A stretch of DNA of 64,000 nt from positions 1,860,001 to 1,924,000 of the forward strand of contig NZ_CP042582.1 in the NCBI RefSeq assembly GCF_008728835.1, in the 5' to 3' direction. The notes under the pieces are model-generated. The model saw only the letters and a list, made by a program, of their open reading frames with translations, did not search any database and was not told where the DNA came from. Shown piece by piece: positions 25,671 through 33,683 of the stretch (positions are counted from its first letter, which is position 1; each line of letters begins with the position of its first letter). Made by a program: the position numbers and the translations under genes. The stretch comes from Hypericibacter adhaerens (GTDB lineage Bacteria > Pseudomonadota > Alphaproteobacteria > Dongiales > Dongiaceae).

Positions 25671-27223
25671 CCGCGCCCCAGCTTGTCGGCGACCCGGCCC
25701 GCCAGGACGCCCGATCGCAGCAGCTTCTCGCACACGGCTTCGATCTCCGTACCATAGGGCCGGTCGCTCGCGAGCGGCGCCACCAGCTCGCGCACCGCCT
25801 CATGGGCGAGCTTGGGCCCGGCGCCCAGTGCGGGCGGCCGGGCATGATCCACGGCCTCGGCGCCGACGATCAGCTCGCAGGCGATGAGAAGCGCGTAGCG
25901 CTCGAGCGCGGTCTCGAACTTCGTGACAGCCAGCGGGGCGTTGGTGGTGTCGTCCTCGATGCCCTCGGCGCTCTGGCGCTGGTCCGCGGCGACGGGATTG
26001 GCGGCAAAGCGGATCTCGGCCGCCAGCGCTTCGGTCGTCTTGGTCATCGGGCCGAATCCCACCGAGGGCGGCGGCTCGCGGGTGAGGAGATCGGGCAGGT
26101 CGGTCAGGCGGCGCGCCATCATCCGCCCGAAGCGGGCGACGGCGAGGTTGGCGGCCTGGGCCAGGCCGATGGCGGCCGCGTCGAAGGCGAGCGCCAGGGC
26201 CGGCGTGTGGAAATTGCCGTTCGACAGGATCAGGTCGGCCTCGGGCAGCACCAGCGGGTTGTCGCCGGCGCCGTTGAGCTCGGGCAGCAGCGCCTGTTCG
26301 GCTTGCGCCAGCGCCACCGAGAAGGAGCCGTGGACCTGGCTGACGCAGCGGAAGGAAAGCGGATCCTGCAGCCGCCGGGCGCTGCCCGGCTGCATCAGCG
26401 CGGAGCCGTCGAGAAGCCGCAGCAGGTGCGCCGCCGAGGCGGCCTGTCCCGGCTGCGGCCGCGCCGCGGCGACGCGCGGATCCAAAGGCGAGAGATTGGC
26501 GCGGAAGCCTTCCATGCTGAGGGCGGCGGCGAGATCGGCGAGCAGCGCCAGGTCGCGCGCCCAGGCGAGGGCCAGGGCGGCGCGGGCCGCCGTGGCCGAG
26601 TTGGCGCTGCAGAGGGCGAGCCCTTCCTTGGGCGCGAGCGCCATCGGCGCCAGTCCCGCCCGCCGCAGCGCCTCGGCGCCCGGCATTACGGCACCGTCGA
26701 GCTCGGCCTCGCCTTCGCCGATCACCACCAGCCCGATATGGGCCAACTGGCAGAGATCGGAGGCGCCGATCGAGCCGATCGAGGGAATGACCGGATGGAG
26801 CTTGCGGTTGAGCAGCTCGAGCAGGAACCGGGCCAGCTCGGGGCGGACCCCGGCGCCGCCAGCGGCCATGCTGGCGGCGCGGATCAAGAGGGTGGCGCGC
26901 GTGGCGGTCCGCGAGAAGCGAGGACCGACCGACTGGGCGCGGCCCAGCACGGTCAGGCGGGAAAACTCGGCCAGCGCCTCGGCCGGCACCGATTTGGTCA
27001 CCTGGGGCCCGAGCCCGCGGGTCATGCCATAGACCGGCCTTCCTTCGGCCAGATGCCGGTCGACCACGGTTCGGGCGACCGCCATCCGCTGTTCGGCGGC
27101 GGGGGAAAGCTGGACCGGGAGATCCTCCCGGGCGATGGCGCGGACGGCGTCGATGTCGAGCGGGCCGTCGCCGACCCGGTGCGGGCCGGCCGATGCGGCG
27201 TCGAAAGCGGTCGTGCGGTTCAT
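25667..27223 (-). CDS. HAL/PAL-family lyase without the standard MIO Ala-Ser-Gly motif
   Basis: The 518-residue protein has the overall aromatic amino acid lyase layout, including a Tyr at 65 (Val-Tyr-Gly-Met-Thr-Arg-Gly-Leu-Gly). In true histidase, Gly-Ala-Ser-Gly-Asp-Leu makes the MIO cofactor from Ala-Ser-Gly. Here residues 153-157 read Gly-Ala-Ser-Asp-Leu, one Gly short; the codons near 26756-26773 confirm it. The following Asn region also differs (Leu-Cys-Ser-Ala-Asn-Ser, not Ile-Asn-Gly-Thr-Gln). It may be a diverged histidase or an MIO-independent lyase such as the ergothionase group. The MttB-like gene at 27401 is divergent. No other histidase gene is in the window. Confidence 0.72.
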   Translation of the reverse strand: MNRTTAFDAASAGPHRVGDGPLDIDAVRAIAREDLPVQLSPAAEQRMAVARTVVDRHLAEGRPVYGMTRGLGPQVTKSVPAEALAEFSRLTVLGRAQSVGPRFSRTATRATLLIRAASMAAGGAGVRPELARFLLELLNRKLHPVIPSIGSIGASDLCQLAHIGLVVIGEGEAELDGAVMPGAEALRRAGLAPMALAPKEGLALCSANSATAARAALALAWARDLALLADLAAALSMEGFRANLSPLDPRVAAARPQPGQAASAAHLLRLLDGSALMQPGSARRLQDPLSFRCVSQVHGSFSVALAQAEQALLPELNGAGDNPLVLPEADLILSNGNFHTPALALAFDAAAIGLAQAANLAVARFGRMMARRLTDLPDLLTREPPPSVGFGPMTKTTEALAAEIRFAANPVAADQRQSAEGIEDDTTNAPLAVTKFETALERYALLIACELIVGAEAVDHARPPALGAGPKLAHEAVRELVAPLASDRPYGTEIEAVCEKLLRSGVLAGRVADKLGRG

Positions 27224-27400
27224 GGCGGCCTGCCTATCGCGGAATGGGGCCTTGCGTCCATGGGATTGCGGGCGCCCCGATTGGCCGTTCGGGGCGGGGG
27301 CGGCCTTGACGGCATCGGGCCGGGGCCCCTAGCTTCCCCCGCGCCCCCGAGCCGGGGCATCCCTGCTGCCGGCTTCGCGCGGGTTCGATCGGGAGACAGC

Positions 27401-28927
27401 ATGTCGCGTGACCAGCAAGGACGCCGCCGTGAACGTCGCGCGGCGGGCGGCCTCAAGCAACTGCCCTGGCGTCGGTACCGCAACCTCTACAAGCCGATCG
27501 AGGTTCTGCGCCCCGAGCAGCTCGAGAAGATCCACGAGGCCTCGCTCCGGATCCTCGAAGAGATCGGCATCGAATTTCTCGATGCCGAGGCGCTGTCGCT
27601 CCTGAAGGCGGCCGGCGCGGATGTCGATATGGGCACCCAGCGCGTCAAGTTCGATCGCGGGCTGGTGCTGGAATCGATCGCCAAGGTGCCGCGCGAGGTG
27701 ACGCTCCATGCGCGCAACCCCGAGCGCAACCTGACCTTCGGCGGCGATCATGTGAATTTCGGCTCGGTGGCGAGCGCCCCCAACGTCAACGACCTCGATC
27801 GCGGTCGCCGGCCCGGCAACTTCCAGGACTATTGCGACCTGCTGAAGCTGGTGCAGACCTACAACATCGTGCAGTTCACCGGCGGCTATCCGGTGGAGCC
27901 CGCCGACCGGCCGCCGGCGACCCGTCATCTCGATGCGCATCTGGCAGCGATCACGCTGACCGACAAGCTCTGGCATCCCTATTCGCTAGGGCGCCACCGC
28001 ATCGCCGATGCGATCGAGATGATCTGCATCGCGCGCGGCATCACGAAGGAGCAGCTCAAGCGCGAGCCGAGCCTGTTCTCGATCGTCAACTCCAACTCGC
28101 CGCTGCGGCTCGACGGCCCGATGCTGCAGGGCCTGATGGAGATGGCGCGCCACGGCCAGCCGGTGGTGCTGACGCCCTTCACGCTCTCGGGCGCCATGGC
28201 GCCGGTGACGATCGCCGGTGCCTTGGCGCAGCAGAACGCCGAGGCGCTGGCCGGGATCACGCTGATCCAGATCGTGGCGCCGGGCGTGCCGGCCATGTAT
28301 GGCGGCTTCACCTCGAACGTCGACATGAAGTCGGGGGCGCCCGCTTTCGGCACGCCGGAATATGCGCGCGCCGCCATGGCCGGCGGCCAGCTCGCGCGCC
28401 GCTACGGTTTCCCCTACCGCTCCTCGAACGCCTGCGCCGCCAACGCGGTCGATGCGCAGGCGGCTTACGAATCCGAGATGTCGATCTGGGGGGCGGTGAT
28501 GGGCGGCGTCAACATGATGCTGCATGGCGCCGGCTGGATGGAAGGCGGGCTGGTCGCCTCCTTCGAGAAATTCATTCTCGATGTCGAGATGCTGCAGATG
28601 ATGGGCGAGTTCCTGCAGCCGCTCGAGGTCACCGACGACACGCTGGGTCTCGAGGCCATGACGGATGTCGGTCCGGGCGGCCATTTCTTCGGCACGGCCC
28701 ACACCATGGCGCGCTACGAGACGGCGTTCTACTCGCCGATCCTCTCCGATTGGCGTAACTACGAGAGCTGGCGCCTCGCCGGCGCGCAGACGGCCGAGCA
28801 GCGGGCCAATGCGATCTGGAAGCAGGCGCTGGCGGAATTCCAGCCGCCGCCGCTCGATCCGGCCATCGTCGAGGCGCTGGAAGCCTTCGTCGCCAAGCGC
28901 AAGGAAGAGGGCGGCGTTCCGGTCTGA
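27401..28927 (+). CDS. trimethylamine methyltransferase (MttB) superfamily protein, non-pyrrolysine
   Basis: The 508-residue protein belongs to the MttB superfamily, which moves a methyl group from a quaternary amine to a corrinoid protein. Recognisable parts are Asp-Gly-Pro-Met-Leu-Gln, Ala-Ala-Met-Ala-Gly-Gly-Gln-Leu-Ala-Arg-Arg-Tyr and Met-Leu-His-Gly-Ala-Gly-Trp-Met-Glu-Gly-Gly-Leu. No in-frame TAG exists, so it lacks pyrrolysine and should act on a betaine-type rather than trimethylamine substrate. GGGAG lies 5-6 nt before the ATG. No corrinoid protein, methyltransferase or reductive activator gene is nearby, so partners must be elsewhere. It is divergent from the HAL-like gene, 177 bp away. 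Confidence 0.85.
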   Translation: MSRDQQGRRRERRAAGGLKQLPWRRYRNLYKPIEVLRPEQLEKIHEASLRILEEIGIEFLDAEALSLLKAAGADVDMGTQRVKFDRGLVLESIAKVPREVTLHARNPERNLTFGGDHVNFGSVASAPNVNDLDRGRRPGNFQDYCDLLKLVQTYNIVQFTGGYPVEPADRPPATRHLDAHLAAITLTDKLWHPYSLGRHRIADAIEMICIARGITKEQLKREPSLFSIVNSNSPLRLDGPMLQGLMEMARHGQPVVLTPFTLSGAMAPVTIAGALAQQNAEALAGITLIQIVAPGVPAMYGGFTSNVDMKSGAPAFGTPEYARAAMAGGQLARRYGFPYRSSNACAANAVDAQAAYESEMSIWGAVMGGVNMMLHGAGWMEGGLVASFEKFILDVEMLQMMGEFLQPLEVTDDTLGLEAMTDVGPGGHFFGTAHTMARYETAFYSPILSDWRNYESWRLAGAQTAEQRANAIWKQALAEFQPPPLDPAIVEALEAFVAKRKEEGGVPV

Positions 28928-28930
28928 GGG

Positions 28931-28952
28931 GCGGGCCTAACCGGGGGCCCGC
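28931..28952. terminator. hairpin between convergent genes
   Basis: GCGGGCC (28931-28937) and GGCCCGC (28946-28952) form a 7-bp stem with an 8-nt loop. It sits between the stop of the MttB-like gene and the end of the diguanylate cyclase gene, overlapping the latter's last codons. It lacks a T-run, so it is a weak bidirectional terminator at best. Confidence 0.35.
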
Positions 28953-30670
28953 GCCGACGATCCGGCGGGCGCCAGGGCGCGGGCCTTGTCGTCCGAGGGG
29001 GCAGGTCCCGCGCTGGTTCCCTCGTAGGCCGTCACCTTGTTGCGCCCGTTGCGCTTCGATTCGTACATCGCGCGGTCGGCGCTGGCCAGGATGTCGGTGG
29101 GATCGTTGCAGAGATCGGGATAGAGGCTGAAGCCGATCGAGACGGTGACCCGCACCGCACCCGGCACCAGCTCGCCCAGATCGATGTTGGCCACGCCCTC
29201 GCGTAGCTTCTCGCAGACGCGCACGCCGTTCTCGAGATCGATCTCGGGCAGGAGGACAACGATTTCCTCGCCGCCGTAGCGGCAGGCGAGATCGCTGCGC
29301 CGCAGCATCCGGGCCACCTGGTCGCAGACCGCCCGGAGCACGACGTCGCCCGCCTTGTGGCCGAACTGGTCGTTGAAGCCTTTGAAATGGTCGATATCGA
29401 TCATCGCCACGCCGAGCCGCGAGCGCGCCCGGTCGGCGCGCGCCAGCTCGCGCGCCAGGATCTCGTCGAGGACCCGGCGGTTGAAGAGGCCCGTCAGCGG
29501 ATCGCGGATGGCGAGGCTGCGCAGCTTTTCGCGCAGATCCATGTTGGCCAGCGCCAGGGACAGGCGGTTGGCCAAGCCGCGGGCCGTGTCCTGGACCGGA
29601 TCGAAGGCGCGCTCGGGATCGGTCTGCGGCGTCGCCAGGTGAAGCACGCCATAGACGGCGCCCTGGGCCGCGATCGGCACGCACATATAGGAATGGGGCG
29701 AGCCCAGGACGTGATGGCAATTCAGCCCGGGATTGCCGGAATAGGCGATATGGGGCGTGCCGCGCCGCAGGGCCCAGCACTGGTCCGGCGCGAAGGATTC
29801 GGCGAGCTGCGATTTGACGGTTTCGCCGCCCCAGGAGGCGGAGAGCACGAGCTGGTCGCGGGCGTTGTTGTAGGTATAGAGGCCGCCCGTCATGTCGGAG
29901 ACGATCTTCGAGGAATAGTCGGCGATCACCAGCAGGCTTTCCTCGCGGGTGGGAACGGCCTGCAGCGCATTGGTCATGTCGGCCGCGAGCTCGACCTCCC
30001 GGCTGCGCAGCTGGAGGGCCGCTTCCGTCGTCTCGCGCCGGCGAAGCTGGCGGTTGAAGGCGAAGAACTGCGCGACGCTGAGCGCGATGGCAATGATGCC
30101 GGCCGCCGTGACGAGGCCGAAGGCCAGAAGGTTCTGCGTGTCGAGATCGCGGCCCTGGGCGGCGATCTCGTCGCGCCGCTGCGCCAGGGTCGTGCCGACC
30201 GCCTTGCGAATCCCGTCCACGAGCTGCTTGCTGCGCGCCAGGATCTCGAGATTGCCGCCGCCCATGGGGCCGTGCTGCTCGATCTGGGCGATTCCCAGCT
30301 TGAACTGCTCGAGAGGGGCCGCGATCAGGTCGGAGAGCGAGGTTGTGGCGCCGTCGATATCGAGCTTCGCGCTGAACAGGTCGGGTGACGCGTTCTCGAT
30401 CTCGCGCAGCCGGTCCAGGCCCTGATAGTAGGGCTCGAGATAGCCGGCATCGCCCGTCAGCGCATAGCCGCGAAATCCAGTTTCCGCGTCGACCAGCGCC
30501 GAGAGGCTCCGCTGGATCTCGCCGGATTCGCTCTCCAATACGCGAATGGTTTCACTCTTGCGGCCGACATCGATCCCCAGGATGAGCGCTGATCCCGCCA
30601 TGATGGCGAGCAGCAGGATGCCGACGAAGAAAGGCACGATAACCGCAAGAGAGCGGTGCTTTTGGGCCAT
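28937..30670 (-). CDS. membrane diguanylate cyclase with CHASE3-like, GAF and GGDEF domains
   Basis: The 577-residue inner-membrane sensor makes cyclic di-GMP. Transmembrane segments lie near residues 8-32 and 181-205. Between them is a helical periplasmic domain that resembles CHASE3 (Ala-Glu-Thr-Gly-Phe-Arg-Gly-Tyr-Ala at 62-70). A GAF-like domain follows at about 235-375 and a GGDEF domain at 385-545. The active site reads Gly-Gly-Glu-Glu-Ile (466-470), a permitted variant. The product-inhibition site Arg-Arg-Ser-Asp lies at 457-460, five residues before it. The C-terminal 30 residues are a flexible Ala/Pro tail. The gene looks monocistronic. Confidence 0.9.
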   Translation of the reverse strand: MAQKHRSLAVIVPFFVGILLLAIMAGSALILGIDVGRKSETIRVLESESGEIQRSLSALVDAETGFRGYALTGDAGYLEPYYQGLDRLREIENASPDLFSAKLDIDGATTSLSDLIAAPLEQFKLGIAQIEQHGPMGGGNLEILARSKQLVDGIRKAVGTTLAQRRDEIAAQGRDLDTQNLLAFGLVTAAGIIAIALSVAQFFAFNRQLRRRETTEAALQLRSREVELAADMTNALQAVPTREESLLVIADYSSKIVSDMTGGLYTYNNARDQLVLSASWGGETVKSQLAESFAPDQCWALRRGTPHIAYSGNPGLNCHHVLGSPHSYMCVPIAAQGAVYGVLHLATPQTDPERAFDPVQDTARGLANRLSLALANMDLREKLRSLAIRDPLTGLFNRRVLDEILARELARADRARSRLGVAMIDIDHFKGFNDQFGHKAGDVVLRAVCDQVARMLRRSDLACRYGGEEIVVLLPEIDLENGVRVCEKLREGVANIDLGELVPGAVRVTVSIGFSLYPDLCNDPTDILASADRAMYESKRNGRNKVTAYEGTSAGPAPSDDKARALAPAGSSARAPG

Positions 30671-30813
30671 GAGCGACGTCTCCCTGAATTCGATCCTACC
30701 GGTATAGGCCGGGAAATCCAGCGCCTGTTCGCTTGCGAACGGCCGGTCAGGTTCGAAGGCGAACGCCCTCGTTCAGGCGGTGGTTCCGGGACGAAAAGGA
30801 AGAAACATCCGAT

Positions 30814-30829
30814 TCGGGCGAAGGCCCGA
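30814..30829 (-). terminator. candidate terminator of the desaturase gene
   Basis: On the minus strand TCGGGC and GCCCGA pair around a 4-nt loop CTTC. It is followed by a T-rich stretch (GTTTCTTCCTTTTC) 25-50 bp after the desaturase stop. The T-run is broken, so the call is moderate. Confidence 0.4.
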
Positions 30830-30853
30830 TCGATTTCACAGCTTCAAGGGCGG

Positions 30854-31783
30854 TTAGGGCCGGCCCTGGGGATGAACAACGGGCTCTTTTGGCGTGAACA
30901 GCCAGCGGCGAAAGACCTCGCCGTAGCCCGACAGGCAATAGCCGCCATTGGCGGCAAGTACTTGATTGCGAACCTGGCGATAGCGCGCGGGGCGGCCGTG
31001 CCAGGGCGCACTGGGCTCGTTGTGATGCACGAAATGGAGATTGTTGTTGAGATAGAGGAACGACATGAACGGTCCGGCTTCGATCACGGCCGTACGGTGG
31101 CCGATCCGGGGCGCCGCCTGATGCTCGCAGTAGGACCGCAGCAGCGTCAGCGACAAGCCCGGATAAGCGAAACAAACGACATATTTCCAAAAGGACATGT
31201 CGCAGACGCCCATCACCCACCAGAGCACGATGGCGACCGCAGGCACATGCACCAGCCATTGCCCCAGATGCAGCCTGTCGCCGGTGACGATCGCCTTCAG
31301 CAGCTGGCGCGCCGCCCGGTAGACGCAATAGGCCGGCGTGATCAGCAGGCGGCCGGCGACCGTGGTCATCGCCCGGCGCAGCGCCCGGTGCAGCGGATTG
31401 AGCGCCGCATACTGCTCGGCGGTCAGGTAATTCGATTCGGGATCGTCGATCGGGCAGGTCAGCCGCTCGTCGCGGTGATGCGTCAGGTGCGATTCGCGGT
31501 AGGTCAGGTAGGGCAGCCACAGCCAGAGCGAAGGATAGACCAGCAGGCTGTTGAGGAACCGGCCGCGAAAGGGGAAACCGTGCACCGCTTCATGCTGGAG
31601 CGAGCCATGCAGGCAGACCGTGATGCCGCCCAGCGGCAGCAGCAGCCAGAAGGGAATCGAGCGGTGATACCAGGTGAGCAGGCCGAAGGCCGCATAGATC
31701 CCCAGCGCAACCAATAGTGTAGGAACGTCGACGGATCTGCGAACGTAGCTGGAGGGCGGGTCGAACGTGACGATGCGGGCCAT
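30854..31783 (-). CDS. membrane fatty acid desaturase family protein
   Basis: The 309-residue integral membrane protein has the three histidine boxes of diiron desaturases: His-Glu-Ala-Val-His (64-68), His-Leu-Thr-His-His (99-103) and His-Phe-Val-His-His near residue 252. Hydrophobic segments lie between them. It should introduce a double bond into an acyl chain or a related lipid. The closest likeness is to bacterial delta-9 or carotenoid-type desaturase/hydroxylases; the substrate is not visible. The gene stands alone, facing away from the GFA cluster on the plus strand. Confidence 0.85.
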   Translation of the reverse strand: MARIVTFDPPSSYVRRSVDVPTLLVALGIYAAFGLLTWYHRSIPFWLLLPLGGITVCLHGSLQHEAVHGFPFRGRFLNSLLVYPSLWLWLPYLTYRESHLTHHRDERLTCPIDDPESNYLTAEQYAALNPLHRALRRAMTTVAGRLLITPAYCVYRAARQLLKAIVTGDRLHLGQWLVHVPAVAIVLWWVMGVCDMSFWKYVVCFAYPGLSLTLLRSYCEHQAAPRIGHRTAVIEAGPFMSFLYLNNNLHFVHHNEPSAPWHGRPARYRQVRNQVLAANGGYCLSGYGEVFRRWLFTPKEPVVHPQGRP

Positions 31784-32027
31784 GGCAGAACGGATGTATG
31801 CCCCTTCTCGGGCAAGGGCCGCAAGGGTGCGCGGCTGCGGCCAAACGCACCAATCCTGGACCAGGAGCGGTTAACGTTCCGCTCGTGGCGCCTGCCAGGG
31901 TGGGATTGGGGGCCCCGGTGGGCCGGGTGACAAGGCGTGCCGCGACCGCCATACTTCGCCCCGGATGCGCCCAGCGCCGGACCCGGCTCGCTGGGCGAAC
32001 CGTTTCAGGCGGGCAGGACAAGCCGGA

Positions 32028-32459
32028 ATGAGCCAGATTCGCCAATTGCCGATCCATGCGACAGGCCGCTGTCTTTGCGGGGAAATCCGCTTCGAGATCA
32101 ACGGGCCGATGCGCGACGTGGTGGTCTGCCATTGCGGCCAATGCCGGCGCCAGCATGGGGCGCCGCCCGGCTATACCCAGGCCGCCTGGGAGCATGTCCG
32201 GTTCGAAGGGGAAGAGGCCCTGGCCTGGTACCGCTCGTCCGAGAAGGCGCGCCGCGGCTTCTGCCGCATCTGCGGCTCGAGCCTGTTCTGGGAACCCATC
32301 GGCACCGGCCGGGTCTCGATCGCGGCCGGCTCGCTGGACGCGCCGACCGGGCTCAGGACCGTCCGCCATATCTTCGTCGCCGACAAAGGCGACTATTACG
32401 AGATCGGCGACGGGGCGGAGCAGCTCTCGGGCTCCATGCTGACCGCCTATCGCTCGTGA
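32028..32459 (+). CDS. GFA-family zinc protein, copy 1
   Basis: The 143-residue protein has the zinc-binding cysteine set of the glutathione-dependent formaldehyde-activating (GFA/CENP-V) family: Gly-Arg-Cys-Leu-Cys-Gly-Glu-Ile, Cys-His-Cys-Gly-Gln-Cys-Arg-Arg and Phe-Cys-Arg-Ile-Cys-Gly-Ser. Family members often bind glutathione adducts, but few reactions are proven. The ATG at 32028 opens the conserved part, with AGGA about 11 nt upstream; the frame is open to 31965. It is the first of four closely packed genes and is a tandem paralogue of the next one. Confidence 0.88.
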   Translation: MSQIRQLPIHATGRCLCGEIRFEINGPMRDVVVCHCGQCRRQHGAPPGYTQAAWEHVRFEGEEALAWYRSSEKARRGFCRICGSSLFWEPIGTGRVSIAAGSLDAPTGLRTVRHIFVADKGDYYEIGDGAEQLSGSMLTAYRS

Positions 32460-32469
32460 GCCGCCCGTC

Positions 32470-32880
32470 ATGACAGGAACCCCCACGGCGACGGGACATT
32501 GCCTCTGCGGTGCGGTGCGGTATCGGGTCTTCGCGCCGCTGCGGCCGGCGAGCGTCTGCCATTGCAGCCAATGCCGGCGCCAGCATGGTGCGCTCGGCAG
32601 CTACACGGGCGGCATCCCCGTCGACAGCCTCGAGATCGACGGCGCCGATCGCCTGGCCTGGTATCAGTCCTCGGCTTCGGCGCGACGCGGCTTCTGCCGC
32701 GAATGCGGCTCCAAGCTGTTCTGGCAGGCCATGGATCGGCGCACCCTCGACGTTGCGCTCGGCAGCCTCGATCCGCCCACCGGCATCGTGCTGGCGCGGC
32801 ATATCTTCGTCGCCGACAAGGGTGACTATTACGAAATCGCGGACGAGCTGCCGCGTTTCGCAGGTAGCAGCGCCGCATGA
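32470..32880 (+). CDS. GFA-family zinc protein, copy 2
   Basis: The 136-residue protein shares the same layout as copy 1: Cys-Leu-Cys-Gly-Ala-Val, Cys-His-Cys-Ser-Gln-Cys-Arg-Arg-Gln-His-Gly-Ala and Phe-Cys-Arg-Glu-Cys-Gly-Ser. The identical Arg-His-Ile-Phe-Val-Ala-Asp-Lys-Gly-Asp-Tyr-Tyr-Glu-Ile block near the end shows a tandem duplication. It starts 11 bp after copy 1. Its stop overlaps the start of the PhnD-like gene (ATGA), so the two are translationally coupled. Its reaction is unknown. Confidence 0.88.
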   Translation: MTGTPTATGHCLCGAVRYRVFAPLRPASVCHCSQCRRQHGALGSYTGGIPVDSLEIDGADRLAWYQSSASARRGFCRECGSKLFWQAMDRRTLDVALGSLDPPTGIVLARHIFVADKGDYYEIADELPRFAGSSAA

Positions 32881-33683
32881 CGATCGCCGGGTTGACGATG
32901 TACGACCTGCCGCCGCTGGAGGCGGCGACCGATGCCTGGTGGTCGGGCCTGGCGCGGGCCTTCCGGCATGAGGGGCTCGAGGATCTGCCCGGGCGGCTGA
33001 CGCGTGGCCTGACGGAACACGATCTCTGGTCGCGGCCCGATCTGATCTTCGGCCAGACCTGCGGTTATCCCCTGATGAAGAGCTTCCGCGACCGCCTCAA
33101 GGTGGTGGCGACCCCGGTCTATGCCGCGCCGGGCTGCGAGGGGGCGCATTACCGCAGCTGGGTGGTGGTGCGCGACGCGAGCGCGATCACGCAGGTCGCG
33201 GAGCTGAGGGGCACGCGCCTCGCCTACAATTCGACCGATTCGCAATCGGGCTACAACGCGTTGCGGGCGCTGCTGGCGCCGCTAGCGATCAATGGCCATT
33301 TCGTCTCGGCGGCGATCGAGACCGGCGGCCATCGGCGGAGCATCGCCGCCATTCGCGAGGATCGGGCGGATTTCGCCGCGATCGACTGCGTGAGCTACGC
33401 CTTGGTGATGCGTCACCAGCCCGAGCTGCTCTATGGCACGCGTATCATCGCCGCCACACCGCAAGCGCCGTCCCTGCCTTACATCACGGCCAAGGAGACG
33501 ACGGAGGACGATCTGGCGCGGCTGCGCAACGGCCTCAAGGAGGCGCTGATCGAGCCCGACCTCGCCTGGGCGCGAGAGGCGCTGCTGATCGCGGGGGCCG
33601 AGATCCTGGCGGAGGACGCGTACGAGATCGTCCTGACCCAGGAGCGCGAAGCGCAGGCGCAAGGCTATGGCCAGCTCGTCTGA
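32877..33683 (+). CDS. PhnD-like periplasmic-binding-fold protein without signal peptide
   Basis: The 268-residue protein resembles substrate-binding proteins of phosphate/phosphonate ABC transporters (PhnD type): Ser-Trp-Val-Val-Val-Arg, Leu-Arg-Gly-Thr-Arg-Leu-Ala-Tyr-Asn and Ser-Gly-Tyr-Asn-Ala-Leu are typical. It has no signal peptide, starting directly with Met-Thr-Ile-Ala-Gly-Leu-Thr-Met-Tyr-Asp-Leu, so it should stay in the cytoplasm and may sense or carry a ligand or have an enzymatic role. It overlaps the preceding gene by 4 bp and the EamA gene by 17 bp, so it belongs firmly to this operon. Confidence 0.78.
   Translation: MTIAGLTMYDLPPLEAATDAWWSGLARAFRHEGLEDLPGRLTRGLTEHDLWSRPDLIFGQTCGYPLMKSFRDRLKVVATPVYAAPGCEGAHYRSWVVVRDASAITQVAELRGTRLAYNSTDSQSGYNALRALLAPLAINGHFVSAAIETGGHRRSIAAIREDRADFAAIDCVSYALVMRHQPELLYGTRIIAATPQAPSLPYITAKETTEDDLARLRNGLKEALIEPDLAWAREALLIAGAEILAEDAYEIVLTQEREAQAQGYGQLV

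Noticed and set aside
25034-27400. Upstream extension of the MttB-like frame
   Set aside because: The frame stays open through the LysR and HAL genes, but the conserved MttB sequence and a Shine-Dalgarno site fix the start at 27401.
27401-28927. Pyrrolysine-containing trimethylamine methyltransferase
   Set aside because: There is no in-frame TAG; the protein is full length without readthrough.
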